The notes under the pieces were generated by a model that did no database searches, was not told where the DNA came from, and was given only the letters and a program-made list of their open reading frames with translations. From NCBI RefSeq assembly GCF_902833085.1, contig NZ_CADFEB010000004.1, forward strand, positions 186,001 through 250,000: DNA of 64,000 nucleotides, in the 5' to 3' direction. Source of the stretch: Burkholderia ubonensis. Its GTDB lineage: Bacteria; Pseudomonadota; Gammaproteobacteria; Burkholderiales; Burkholderiaceae. Shown here in pieces: positions 7,523-15,431 of this stretch (positions within the stretch are counted from its first letter, which is position 1; every line of letters begins with the position of its first letter). A program made the position numbers and the translations under genes.

Positions 7523-8464
7523 TCAGTAGCCGCGCGCGTAGTCGACGATCCCGCTGACGGGCTCGCCGCGCTCGAACGCGCGGATCTTGCCGGCGATCTG
7601 CTCGACCGCTTCCGCGCGCAGCGTTTCGGCGGAGCTGTGCGGCGTGATCGTGATGCGCGGCGCGCGCCAGAACGGATGGTCGTCCGGCAGCGGCTCGTGC
7701 TGGAACACGTCGAGCGTCGCGGCGGCGACGCGGCCGCCCGCGAGCGCGTCGAGCAGGTCGGCTTCGGCCAGATGCGCGCCGCGCGCGACGTTGATCACGT
7801 ATGCGCCGGGTGCGAGACGCGCGAACGTGCGCGCGTCGAGGATGCCGTCGGTGTCCGGCGTGCTCGGCAGCAGGTTGACGAGCACCTTCGCGCCGTCGAC
7901 GCACGCGTCGAAGGCGCCGTCGCCCGCGAAGGTTTCGATGCCGTCGAGCTGCTTCGGGCTGCGGCTGTAGCCGCGCACCGGCAGGCCGAGCGCGGCGAGC
8001 GCTCGCGCGACCTGCGCGCCGAGCACGCCGAGGCCGAGCACGGCGACCGTGAAGGTCGCGCGCGGATGCGGTTCGAGCGCGTGCCAGCGGCGCTCGCGCT
8101 GCAGTGCGTCGTATTCGTCGAAGCGGCGCAGGTAGCGCAGCACCGCGTGCGTCACGTACTCGATCATCTGCTGCGCCATGCCCGAATCCTCGAGCCGCAC
8201 GAGCGGCACGTGCCGCGGCAGCGTGCCCGGATGCGCGCGTTCGAACGCGAGCAGCGCGTCGACGCCCGCGCCCAGGTTGAAGACCGCGCGCAGGCCGTCG
8301 CGCGGCGCGAACAGCTCGCGCGGCGCGCGCCATACGAGCGCGTAGTCGGCGGCGGCCGTGTCGCCCGGCTGCCACGCGCGCAGCTCGGCTTCCGGCAGCG
8401 CCTGCGCGAGCTCGTCGCGCCATGCGCCGGCTTCCTGGTGCGGCGAATAGAACAGGATCTTCAT
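7523..8464 (-). CDS. ghrA: Glyoxylate/hydroxypyruvate reductase A (D-2-hydroxyacid dehydrogenase)
   Basis: This 313-residue protein resembles GhrA (YcdW), a short member of the D-isomer-specific 2-hydroxyacid dehydrogenases. The Rossmann NAD(P)-binding motif is VAVLGLGVLGAQVARAL (around residue 140). The catalytic Arg is in INVARGAHL and the acid/base His in ITPHSSAET. It reduces glyoxylate or hydroxypyruvate with NADPH. It lies 4 bp downstream of the VOC gene and 35 bp upstream of mvaB, so the genes are very likely cotranscribed. Confidence 0.9.
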   Translation of the reverse strand: MKILFYSPHQEAGAWRDELAQALPEAELRAWQPGDTAAADYALVWRAPRELFAPRDGLRAVFNLGAGVDALLAFERAHPGTLPRHVPLVRLEDSGMAQQMIEYVTHAVLRYLRRFDEYDALQRERRWHALEPHPRATFTVAVLGLGVLGAQVARALAALGLPVRGYSRSPKQLDGIETFAGDGAFDACVDGAKVLVNLLPSTPDTDGILDARTFARLAPGAYVINVARGAHLAEADLLDALAGGRVAAATLDVFQHEPLPDDHPFWRAPRITITPHSSAETLRAEAVEQIAGKIRAFERGEPVSGIVDYARGY

Positions 8465-8468
8465 GCGG

Positions 8469-8906
8469 TTACTTCGCGAACAGCTGGCCGATGTCGGCGA
8501 ACGCCTTGAATTCGAGCGCGTTGCCGCACGGATCGAGGAAGAACATCGTCGCCTGCTCGCCGACCTCGCCCTTGAAGCGGATGTGCGGCTCGATCACGAA
8601 GCGGGTGTGCGCGGACTTCAGCTTGTCCGCGAGCGCGTGCCATTCGTCCATCGCCAGCACGACGCCGAAGTGGCGCACCGGCACGTCGTCGCCGTCGACC
8701 GGATTGACCGCGCTCGCGCCGGTTTCGTGCGGCGCGAGATGCGCGACGAGCTGGTGGCCGAAGAAGTCGAAATCGACCCAATGATCCGAGCTGCGGCCTT
8801 CCGGGCAGCCGAGCAGGCCGCCGTAGAACGCGCGGGCGTCGGCGAGGCTCGACACGGGAAAGGCAAGATGGAACGGGCGCAGCGCGCCGGCGGGCGTAGC
8901 GGGCAT
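8469..8906 (-). CDS. VOC-family (glyoxalase/dioxygenase fold) protein
   Basis: The 145-residue protein has the paired beta-alpha-beta-beta-beta modules of the vicinal oxygen chelate family: [21 protein letters not shown] at the start and [13 protein letters not shown] at the end. Likely metal ligands are His in the first strand, His in VRHFGVV and Glu in NALEFK. I chose ATG 8906 because GGAGACA precedes it and family homology starts there; the frame continues upstream without homology. It heads the operon VOC-ghrA-mvaB-ybaK-DUF1289. Substrate unknown; lactoylglutathione lyase, dioxygenase or resistance roles are all possible. Confidence 0.85.
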   Translation of the reverse strand: MPATPAGALRPFHLAFPVSSLADARAFYGGLLGCPEGRSSDHWVDFDFFGHQLVAHLAPHETGASAVNPVDGDDVPVRHFGVVLAMDEWHALADKLKSAHTRFVIEPHIRFKGEVGEQATMFFLDPCGNALEFKAFADIGQLFAK

Positions 8907-9073
8907 CGGGTGTCTCCTTTCTGGAACCTCACATTCTACGGTTTCGCGGCGGGTTGCGTCGGCGCGCGGGGGCGCGATCCCGCCCGCCGAAAAGCAAAGC
9001 ACAAAATATTGGTTCGGCCGCCGCGCGCGGCGCGCCACAATCGGGCCTCGTGTTCAAGCCAGCGAGGGCAATC

Positions 9074-9697
9074 ATGGGCGCATGCAGCAAATCGGTCTGG
9101 CCGCCGCGGCTCGTCACCGTTCCCGGCCTGCACGGCAGCGAAGGCGCTCACTGGCAGACCTGGCTCGAACGGCAGTTCCCGCGTTCGCTGCGCGTCGAGC
9201 AGGCGGACTGGGACGCGCCGGATCTCGCGGGCTGGGCGCATTCCGTGCGCACGCTGCTCGAACGCGAGCGCGGCCCGTTCGTGCTCGCCGCGCACAGCTT
9301 CGGCTGCCTCGCGGCCGCGCACGCGCTCGCGCAGTGGCCGCATGCCGGCGAAGTCGCGGGCGTGCTGCTGGTCGCGCCGGCCAGCCCGCGCAAGTTCACG
9401 TTCGCCGGCGCGTTCGACGCGCGGCGCCTCGCGGTGCCGTCGATCGTGATCGGCAGCGAGACCGATCCGTGGATGTCGCTCGGCGATGCCCGCACCCTCG
9501 CGCAGCGGCTCGGCAGCGCGTTCGTCAACCTCGGCGACGCGGGCCACATCAACACCGCGGCCGGCTTCGGGCCGTGGCCGCGCGCGAAGTACTTCATCGA
9601 TACGCTCGTGCATTGCGCGGCGCCGCTGCGGTTTCGTGAGCAGCTGGGGGAGTTCGATGCCGCCTTCGCCGGCAGGGTGATCGCGCACGCGGTCTGA
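9074..9697 (+). CDS. RBBP9/YdeN-family serine hydrolase
   Basis: This 207-residue protein is a small alpha/beta hydrolase of the RBBP9/YdeN type. PGLHGSEGAHWQTWLE near the N-terminus is characteristic, and the nucleophile elbow is AHSFGC (Ser near residue 77). The acid is probably the Asp in GSETDPW, and the His is in GDAGHIN. Natural substrates of the family are mostly unknown. ATG 9074 matches the family N-terminus. It is divergent from the VOC operon and convergent with the phospholipase gene, with a terminator between. Confidence 0.85.
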   Translation: MGACSKSVWPPRLVTVPGLHGSEGAHWQTWLERQFPRSLRVEQADWDAPDLAGWAHSVRTLLERERGPFVLAAHSFGCLAAAHALAQWPHAGEVAGVLLVAPASPRKFTFAGAFDARRLAVPSIVIGSETDPWMSLGDARTLAQRLGSAFVNLGDAGHINTAAGFGPWPRAKYFIDTLVHCAAPLRFREQLGEFDAAFAGRVIAHAV

Positions 9698-9732
9698 CGC
9701 AGTGCGCATCCGCGACGCCGCGCGCCACCATG

Positions 9733-9776
9733 AAAAACGCCCTGCGGTGCGGGCCGAGGCCCGCCCGGCAGGGCGT
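9733..9776 (-). terminator. Terminator of the phospholipase operon
   Basis: Arms ACGCCCTGC / GCAGGGCGT enclose an inner GCGGGCC/GGCCCGC hairpin. On the minus strand the stem is followed by five T (A-tract 9733-9737). It lies 30 bp beyond the stop of the leftward phospholipase C gene and can also slow transcription from the rightward hydrolase. Confidence 0.75.
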
Positions 9777-9805
9777 CGTCGTTCTACGCGCGGCGCGAGC
9801 GCGCG

Positions 9806-11923
9806 TTACGCGGTGACGGGCTTCACCGCCGCCGGATCCGAATAGCTCGGCCGCCCGTTCTCGACGTGGCCCGCGAAGCGGCGCGAAAACGTGCCGTTGG
9901 CGCCGTCGCTCACCGTCACGTCGTACCACTGGTGGCTCGACGCGAGCAGCCATTGCTCGACGCGCTCGTCGCCCGCGTGCAGCGTCACCTGCCGCGCCGG
10001 CGCGCCGTACGCGTTGTCGGTCAGCGTCAGCGTGACGTGGCCCGTTCCGTGATTGCGCAGCTTCAGGTACAGGTTGCCGTTCGCGACGTCGTAGCCGGCC
10101 TTGACCTCCGGCTGCGCGTGATTGCGGCGATGCGCGGCCGCGGCCGACGCGTTGCCCGAGAAGATCCGCACGAAGCCGTTCGGCCCGTACACCGAGAACG
10201 CATACGCGCCGTTCGTCGCCGTCAGGTCGAAGTCCGCGTGCAGCGTGCGGTGCACGCCGACCGTGTAGCGCCACGGCCCGTCGCTGCGGTTCGTCGCATA
10301 CACGTTGAAGTGCGCGCCCTGCTCGCCGCGGTTCGCGAATTCGATGCGCAGCCGGTTCGCGCCGTCGACGCGCGCGTTCACATGCAGTTCGTACGGCAGC
10401 GCGCGCGCCGGCCGCACGCCCGGTTCCTGCGGATCGATCGGGACCGGTTGCGCCGGCGGGGTCGGCGCGGGCTGCGACGTGCACTGCTGGTCGGCGATCG
10501 AGCGGTACTGGCTCGTGTCGGGCAGCGGCGGGAACGTCGCGTCCTGCGAGCGGAAATCGAACGCGGCGCGCAGGTCGCCGCACACGGTGCGGCGCCACGG
10601 CGTGATGTTCGGCTCGTCGACGCCGAAGCGCTCGCCGATGAAGCGGATCACCGACGTATGGTCGAACACCTGCGAGCACACGAAGCCGCCCTTGGTCCAC
10701 GGCGATACGACCGTCATCGGCACGCGCGGGCCGAGGCCGTATGGCAGGCCGTCGGCCGTATAGCTGCCGCCGCGCCCCGGGTTCACGACGGTATGCAGCT
10801 CGCCGTCGGTCGTGACGGTCGACGCGCCCTGCGCGGCCGACGTCGGCGGCTGCGGCGGCACGATGTGGTCGAAGAAGCCGTCGTTCTCGTCGTACATGAT
10901 GAACAGCACGGTCTTGCTCCACACGTCCGGGTTCGCGGTGAGCGCGTCGAGGATCTGCGACGTGTAGTTCGCGCCGTAGGCAGGCGTGTATTTCGGATGC
11001 TCGGAGAACACCGCGGGCGGCAGCAGCCACGACACCTGCGGCAGGCGGTCGTTGATCACGTCGGACTTCAGGTCGTCGAGCGTGCGCACCGTCTGCGCGC
11101 GCTGGTACAGCGACGAGCCCGGCTGCGCGTGGATGAAGTTCGCGAAGTTCTGCAGGATGTTCGTGCCGTAGTTGCCGTTGACCGGATCGGCCCACGTGAG
11201 CCCCTGCTGGTAGACCTGCCACGACACGCCGCGCGCCTCGAGCCGCTCGGGGAAGGTCTGCCACGTGAGCAGCTGGTACGCGGGCGGCAGGTCGCCGTCG
11301 ACGTAGTCGGCGTTGTCGAGCAGCGGGCCGCCGAACTTGCCGGTCGGGTCGATCGTGCCCGTCATCAGGTACGCGCGGTTCGGGTGCGTCGGGCCGGGCA
11401 GCGAGCAGAAATAGTGGTCGCAGACGGTGAACGCATCGGCGAGCGCGTAGTGGAACGGGATGTCCTCGCGCACGTGGTAGCCCATCGTCATGTCGGTCTT
11501 GTTCGCGGGCCACTGGTCGTAGCGGCCGCCGTCGATCGCCGCGTGGGTCTTCGCCCACGAGTGGTCGAGCGCGCCGAGGCACTGCGCGCTGGTCGTCTTC
11601 GTGTCGAGCCGGAACGGCAGCACGGGCTTCGCCGGGTCCTCCTTCGACGGCTGGTACCACACGGGCTTGCCGTTCGGCAGCGGGATCGGGAACCGGTCGT
11701 TGTAGCCGCGCACGCCGCGCAGGTGTCCGAAGTAATGGTCGAACGAGCGGTTCTCCTGCATGAACACGACGACGTGCTCGACATCGCGGATCGTGCCGGT
11801 GCCGCGCGCGGCGGGAAGCGCGAGCGCGCGGCGGATCGACTCGGGGAACGCGTTGAGCGCAACGGCGGCGCCCGCGGACTGCGCGACGGTATGCAGGAAA
11901 CGGCGGCGGCTGGATGACGTCAT
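9806..11923 (-). CDS. Tat-exported phospholipase C (PlcN/acid-phosphatase AcpA superfamily)
   Basis: The 705-residue protein opens with a twin-arginine signal (SSRRRFLHTVAQSAGAA). It carries the phospholipase C/AcpA hallmarks ENRSFDHYFGHLRGVRGY near residue 60 and the later YDENDGFFDHIVPP. Two C-terminal beta-domains (DUF756-like, about residues 490-700) complete the bacterial PlcN/PlcH plan. It should be folded in the cytoplasm, exported by Tat, and cleave phosphatidylcholine-type lipids. ATG 11923 is preceded by GAGGTGA; a GTG at 11932 lies inside that ribosome-binding site. A small lipoprotein gene lies 42 bp upstream. Hemolytic versus non-hemolytic subtype is not certain. Confidence 0.92.
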   Translation of the reverse strand: MTSSSRRRFLHTVAQSAGAAVALNAFPESIRRALALPAARGTGTIRDVEHVVVFMQENRSFDHYFGHLRGVRGYNDRFPIPLPNGKPVWYQPSKEDPAKPVLPFRLDTKTTSAQCLGALDHSWAKTHAAIDGGRYDQWPANKTDMTMGYHVREDIPFHYALADAFTVCDHYFCSLPGPTHPNRAYLMTGTIDPTGKFGGPLLDNADYVDGDLPPAYQLLTWQTFPERLEARGVSWQVYQQGLTWADPVNGNYGTNILQNFANFIHAQPGSSLYQRAQTVRTLDDLKSDVINDRLPQVSWLLPPAVFSEHPKYTPAYGANYTSQILDALTANPDVWSKTVLFIMYDENDGFFDHIVPPQPPTSAAQGASTVTTDGELHTVVNPGRGGSYTADGLPYGLGPRVPMTVVSPWTKGGFVCSQVFDHTSVIRFIGERFGVDEPNITPWRRTVCGDLRAAFDFRSQDATFPPLPDTSQYRSIADQQCTSQPAPTPPAQPVPIDPQEPGVRPARALPYELHVNARVDGANRLRIEFANRGEQGAHFNVYATNRSDGPWRYTVGVHRTLHADFDLTATNGAYAFSVYGPNGFVRIFSGNASAAAAHRRNHAQPEVKAGYDVANGNLYLKLRNHGTGHVTLTLTDNAYGAPARQVTLHAGDERVEQWLLASSHQWYDVTVSDGANGTFSRRFAGHVENGRPSYSDPAAVKPVTA

Positions 11924-11965
11924 GTTTTTCACCTCGGCTCTGCGAACGGGGACGGAAACGGCGGA

Positions 11966-12244
11966 TCAGCCTGGTGTCGATGCGGGGGCGGCCGATGCCG
12001 GGGCGGCCGGCTTCGCGCCGTCGTCGTCGTCCGGCGGATAGTGGACGACGGGCGGCGCGAGCGGCGCGGCACCCGATGCGGCGCTGCCGGCGGGCGTGGC
12101 GCTGTTGAATGCGCTGGCCGTGCCGGCGGACCCGCCGGCCTGCTGCGTGCCGTCGGCCGGGTGTGCGCCGTGCGATGCGTCGTCGCTGCATGCGGCGGCG
12201 GACAGTGCGGCACAAAGGGCGAGGACGGTGGCAAAGCGGCGCAT
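11966..12244 (-). CDS. Small Ala/Pro-rich lipoprotein cotranscribed with phospholipase C
   Basis: This 92-residue protein has an N-terminal signal with lipobox LSAAAC (Cys near residue 20). A low-complexity Ala/Ser/Gly/Pro region follows, with a central acidic DDDD. I do not recognise a domain. ATG 12244 follows AGGAG; a GTG codon sits just before it. The 42-bp gap to the phospholipase gene suggests one operon. It may be an envelope factor for that enzyme, but no similarity to the Pseudomonas PlcR chaperone is visible and this is speculative. Confidence 0.7.
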   Translation of the reverse strand: MRRFATVLALCAALSAAACSDDASHGAHPADGTQQAGGSAGTASAFNSATPAGSAASGAAPLAPPVVHYPPDDDDGAKPAAPASAAPASTPG

Positions 12245-12292
12245 CACATGGCTCCTGCGGGGCTGATCTCGAACGTCGGCGAGTATGACGAA

Positions 12293-12318
12293 TCGATGAG
12301 GCGTTTCGATGAATCGTT
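12293..12318. promoter_or_regulatory. Tandem 13-bp direct repeat upstream of the lipoprotein/phospholipase genes
   Basis: TCGATGAGGCGTT is followed directly by TCGATGAATCGTT. The pair lies about 50-75 bp upstream of the lipoprotein start in an otherwise A+T-richer promoter region. Head-to-tail sites of this kind often bind response regulators. It does not match the PhoB box consensus well. The shared core GATGAATCGTT recurs at 15409-15419 ahead of the second LysR gene. Confidence 0.35.
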
Positions 12319-12380
12319 TGCGACCGGCGCGTTATTTCGGAACGCTTTCGATGTTGAAACGAAATGCTTTCGGTCGTGTG

Positions 12381-13301
12381 TCAGTGGCGCGGCGTGCGGC
12401 GGCGCACTTCGCTGCGCAGCCAGTCGAGCCAGGTGCGGATCGCCGCCTCCTTCGGATGGTCGGGACGCCACACGACATAGTGCGCGTAGACGTCGGTGAT
12501 GCGCACCGCCGACACGCGCACGAGCGTACCCGCCGCCAGCTCGGGCTCGATCAGCGAACGGCGCGCGAGCGCGACGCCGCGCCCCTTCAGCACCGCGTCG
12601 ATCAGCGCGTTCGCGTCGGTGAAGCGGGGTGCGCGCGCGGATTCGGTGAGGTCGAGCCGCGCGGCCTGGAACCACGGCTCCCACGGCTGCGCGGGATGCC
12701 GCAGCAGCGTCGCGCGCACGAGGTCGGCCGGCGCGCGCGGCGCGATGCCGTCGCGGTTGCGGTACGCGGGGCTCGCGACCGGAAACACGGTCTCGTTCAT
12801 CAGCTTCTCTGCGACGACGCCCGGCCACGTGCCGGGCCCGTAGCGTAGCGCGACGTCGATGCGGTCGCGCTTGCGCAGCGGCGCGAGCGCGGCGTCCGGA
12901 TGCAGTGCGATGCCGATGTGCGGGTGCGCGGCCGCGAAGCGCGGCAGGCGCGGCGCGAGCCAGCGTTCCGCGACGCTCGGCAGCACGCTGACCTCGAGCG
13001 TGACGGCGCGCGTGCGCGGCCGGCTGCGCGTCGCGAGCGCCGGCTCGAACGCGCGCTCGAGCACGCTCAGGCCCTGGCGCACCTGCAGCGCGAGCGCATG
13101 CGCGGCCTGCGTCGGCGTCGCGCCGTTGCGTTCGCGCGTGAAGAGCGGATAGCCGAGCTGCGCCTCGAGCGCGCGAATGTGCTGGCTCACGGCGCCCTGC
13201 GTGAGCGCGAGCGCGTCGGCGGCGCGCGTGAAGCTCTGCAGCCGCACGGCGGCCTCGAACGCGCGCAGCGTCTGCAGCGGTGGAAGATGGATCGGTCGCA
13301 T
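12381..13301 (-). CDS. LysR-family regulator (GcvA-like)
   Basis: This 306-residue regulator starts MRPIHLPPLQTLRAFEAAVRLQ. Its helix-turn-helix is SFTRAADALALTQGAVSQHI, a pattern typical of GcvA-type LysR proteins. The effector domain (from about residue 90) has the GcvA-like segment LPSVAERWLAPRLPRF. It is divergent from a GST gene, and a 15-bp palindrome with T-N11-A spacing lies between them, so it probably controls itself and the GST. It is also 136 bp upstream of the lipoprotein/phospholipase operon in the same orientation. Confidence 0.9.
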   Translation of the reverse strand: MRPIHLPPLQTLRAFEAAVRLQSFTRAADALALTQGAVSQHIRALEAQLGYPLFTRERNGATPTQAAHALALQVRQGLSVLERAFEPALATRSRPRTRAVTLEVSVLPSVAERWLAPRLPRFAAAHPHIGIALHPDAALAPLRKRDRIDVALRYGPGTWPGVVAEKLMNETVFPVASPAYRNRDGIAPRAPADLVRATLLRHPAQPWEPWFQAARLDLTESARAPRFTDANALIDAVLKGRGVALARRSLIEPELAAGTLVRVSAVRITDVYAHYVVWRPDHPKEAAIRTWLDWLRSEVRRRTPRH

Positions 13302-13308
13302 GGCGGGT

Positions 13309-13323
13309 ATTAGTAGCACTAAT
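13309..13323. promoter_or_regulatory. LysR-type operator between regulator and GST gene
   Basis: ATTAGTAGCACTAAT is a perfect palindrome with 6-bp arms. It contains the T-N11-A signature of LysR binding sites and lies 8 bp from the regulator start and 93 bp from the GST start. The pairing with the adjacent LysR protein is inferred. Confidence 0.6.
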
Positions 13324-13415
13324 GCCCGAGCACGACAATTCATCGTTTGCGGGTGCCGCCGCCGCGTTCCTACACTCGGCGCCATCTTCCACACGGCCTG
13401 CATGGCACCGTCAAC

Positions 13416-14063
13416 ATGAATGCATATCGTCTCTACTATTCGCCGGGCGCCTGTTCGCTCGCCTCGCACATCGCGCTCGCGGAAACCGGCGCGCCGTTCG
13501 ACACGGAAGTCATCTCCGTGCGCGAGCGCGACAACTACAGCGACCGCTATCTCGCGATCAATCCGAAGGCGCGCGTGCCCGCGCTCGCGATTCCGGGCGA
13601 GCCGCGCGTGCTCACCGAAACGCCCGCGATCCTCGCGTATCTCGCGCGCCGTCATCCCGACGCGCACCTGTTGCCGCTCGACGATCCGCTGCGTGAGGCG
13701 CGCTGCCACGAATGGCTCGCGTGGCTCGTCGGCTGGGTGCATGGCGTCGGCTACGGCGCGCTGTGGCGGCCGGGCCGCTTCGTCGACGACCCTGCGGTGC
13801 ACGGCGCGATCAGCGCGCATGGGCGCGGCGTGATCGACGCGGCGAACGCGACGATCGAGGCGAGCCTGGCCGACGGGCGCGAGTGGGCGGAGCCGGGCGG
13901 CCATTCGATCGTCGATCCGTTCCTGCTCGTGCTGTATCACTGGGGTGCGGCGATCGGGCTCGACATGACCCGGCACGCGGCGTGGAGCGCCCATGCGCAG
14001 CGTGTCGCCGCGCGGCCCGCGGCGCAGCGCGCGCTGTCGGCCGAGGGGCTCCGGTCAGCGTGA
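13416..14063 (+). CDS. Glutathione S-transferase, beta-class-like
   Basis: This 215-residue protein has the thioredoxin-like N-domain beginning MNAYRLYYSPGACSLASHIAL. The Ser/Cys region is at the position used by beta-class GSTs, and the cis-Pro motif RVPAL precedes the TETPAIL glutathione-binding loop. A helical C-domain follows from about residue 90. It would conjugate glutathione to electrophiles or act as a thiol transferase in the cytosol. ATG 13416 is the family start. The 3' end overlaps the convergent MFS gene by 9 bp. Probably regulated by the divergent LysR protein through the 13309 palindrome. Confidence 0.9.
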   Translation: MNAYRLYYSPGACSLASHIALAETGAPFDTEVISVRERDNYSDRYLAINPKARVPALAIPGEPRVLTETPAILAYLARRHPDAHLLPLDDPLREARCHEWLAWLVGWVHGVGYGALWRPGRFVDDPAVHGAISAHGRGVIDAANATIEASLADGREWAEPGGHSIVDPFLLVLYHWGAAIGLDMTRHAAWSAHAQRVAARPAAQRALSAEGLRSA

Positions 14064-15332
14064 GCGGACCCGGGCGGCGGGCCGCGGAAACAGCGGCCAA
14101 GTCGCCAACGCGCACGCGGCCGTCGCGAGCCAGACGACGCTCCACGACGCGTGCGCGAGCAGCGGCGGGATCGCGAGCGGCGTCGCGAACAGGCCCAGGT
14201 ACACGCAGGTGTTCGCCATCCCGAGCGCGGTGCCGGCCTGATTCGCGCCGGCGAGCGTCGCGAGCTCGGTATACGCGACGCCGTGCCACGCGGACACGCA
14301 GACGCCCGCGAACACCAGCAGCGCGACGATCGCGGCGGGCGGCAGGTGTGCGGATGCGGCGGTCGCGGCCGCGAGCAGCGCGAACGACGCCACCGCGACG
14401 AGCACCGAACCGCGCAGATACGCGCGCCGGTTGCCGTGCCGGTCCGTATGGCGTCCGCTCCACACGCGCATCGCCATCGCGCCGGCCTGCAGCGTGACCA
14501 TCGCCGTGCTGATGCCGGCGAGCCCGAGCCGGATGACATCGTGCAGGAACACGGTCGCGAACGTGAGCACCGCGAACTGCGGCGCGCACAGCAGGCCGAT
14601 GCCGAGCACGATCCGCCACACCGGGCCGCTCGCGAGCGGGCTGCGTGCGTGCGGCGCGGGCTGCGCGCCGGCGTGTGCAGCGCCGGTCGTGATGCGCTCC
14701 GGCGGTTCGTGCAGCCAGCGCCACGTGAGCACGGCCGACACCGCGCACAGCAGCGCGAGCGCACCGTACACGGCGGCGAAGCCGACGTGCGACGCGAGCG
14801 ACGGCAGCAGCGCCGCGCCGACGCCGCCGCCGAGCGGCACCGCGGTCTGGCGGATGCTCATCGCGAGCCCGCGCTCGCGTTCGCCGAACCAGCGCATCAC
14901 CGCGCGGCCGCTCGAGCCGTTGACGCTGCCGCCGAGCAGCCCGACGGCGAACATCGCGGCGGCGACGCGCATCAGCGGCGGCACCGCCTGCGCGGACGGC
15001 GCGATCGCGAACGCCATCAGCGCGAGCATCGCGGCGGTCGCGACCAGCCCGGACAGCAGCATGCGCCGGTCGCCGAAGCGGTCGGCGGCGATGCCCCACG
15101 GCAGCTCGGACAGCGCGACGCCGAGGCCGAGCGCGCCGAGCACGACGCCGAGCGCGCCGTTGTCGAGCCGGTAGTCGGCGCGCATCCAGACGGCGGTGGT
15201 CGGGATGCCGGCCGCGGCGGCGGAAAAGCTCATGTTGGCGGCGACGCCGGCCGCGAGCACGCGCCAGCGATGGGCCGGGCCGTGCGCGTGGCGTGCCGGC
15301 GACGAGGAGGCGAGGGTGGCGCAAGTATCCAT
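14055..15332 (-). CDS. Major facilitator superfamily transporter
   Basis: The roughly 425-residue protein is hydrophobic with about 12 predicted membrane helices. It has an MFS loop 2-3 motif (GIAADRFGDRRMLL) and a related one between helices 8 and 9 (GRHTDRHGNRRAYL). The start is uncertain: ATG 15332 (MDTCATLASS) matches a short cytoplasmic lead-in, while ATG 15383 would add 17 residues and has AGGA before it. It is divergent from a LysR gene that probably controls it and convergent with the GST, overlapping its stop by 9 bp. The substrate is unknown; drug or metabolite export is likely. Confidence 0.85.
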   Translation of the reverse strand: MDTCATLASSSPARHAHGPAHRWRVLAAGVAANMSFSAAAAGIPTTAVWMRADYRLDNGALGVVLGALGLGVALSELPWGIAADRFGDRRMLLSGLVATAAMLALMAFAIAPSAQAVPPLMRVAAAMFAVGLLGGSVNGSSGRAVMRWFGERERGLAMSIRQTAVPLGGGVGAALLPSLASHVGFAAVYGALALLCAVSAVLTWRWLHEPPERITTGAAHAGAQPAPHARSPLASGPVWRIVLGIGLLCAPQFAVLTFATVFLHDVIRLGLAGISTAMVTLQAGAMAMRVWSGRHTDRHGNRRAYLRGSVLVAVASFALLAAATAASAHLPPAAIVALLVFAGVCVSAWHGVAYTELATLAGANQAGTALGMANTCVYLGLFATPLAIPPLLAHASWSVVWLATAACALATWPLFPRPAARVRSR

Positions 15333-15431
15333 GACGGAGAACGGGGAAGTGGCTGTTGACGCACACAGTCTCGCGCCGTACATTCATCCTGAAAATCGGA
15401 AAGTTTTTGATGAATCGTTCGATAAAACGGG

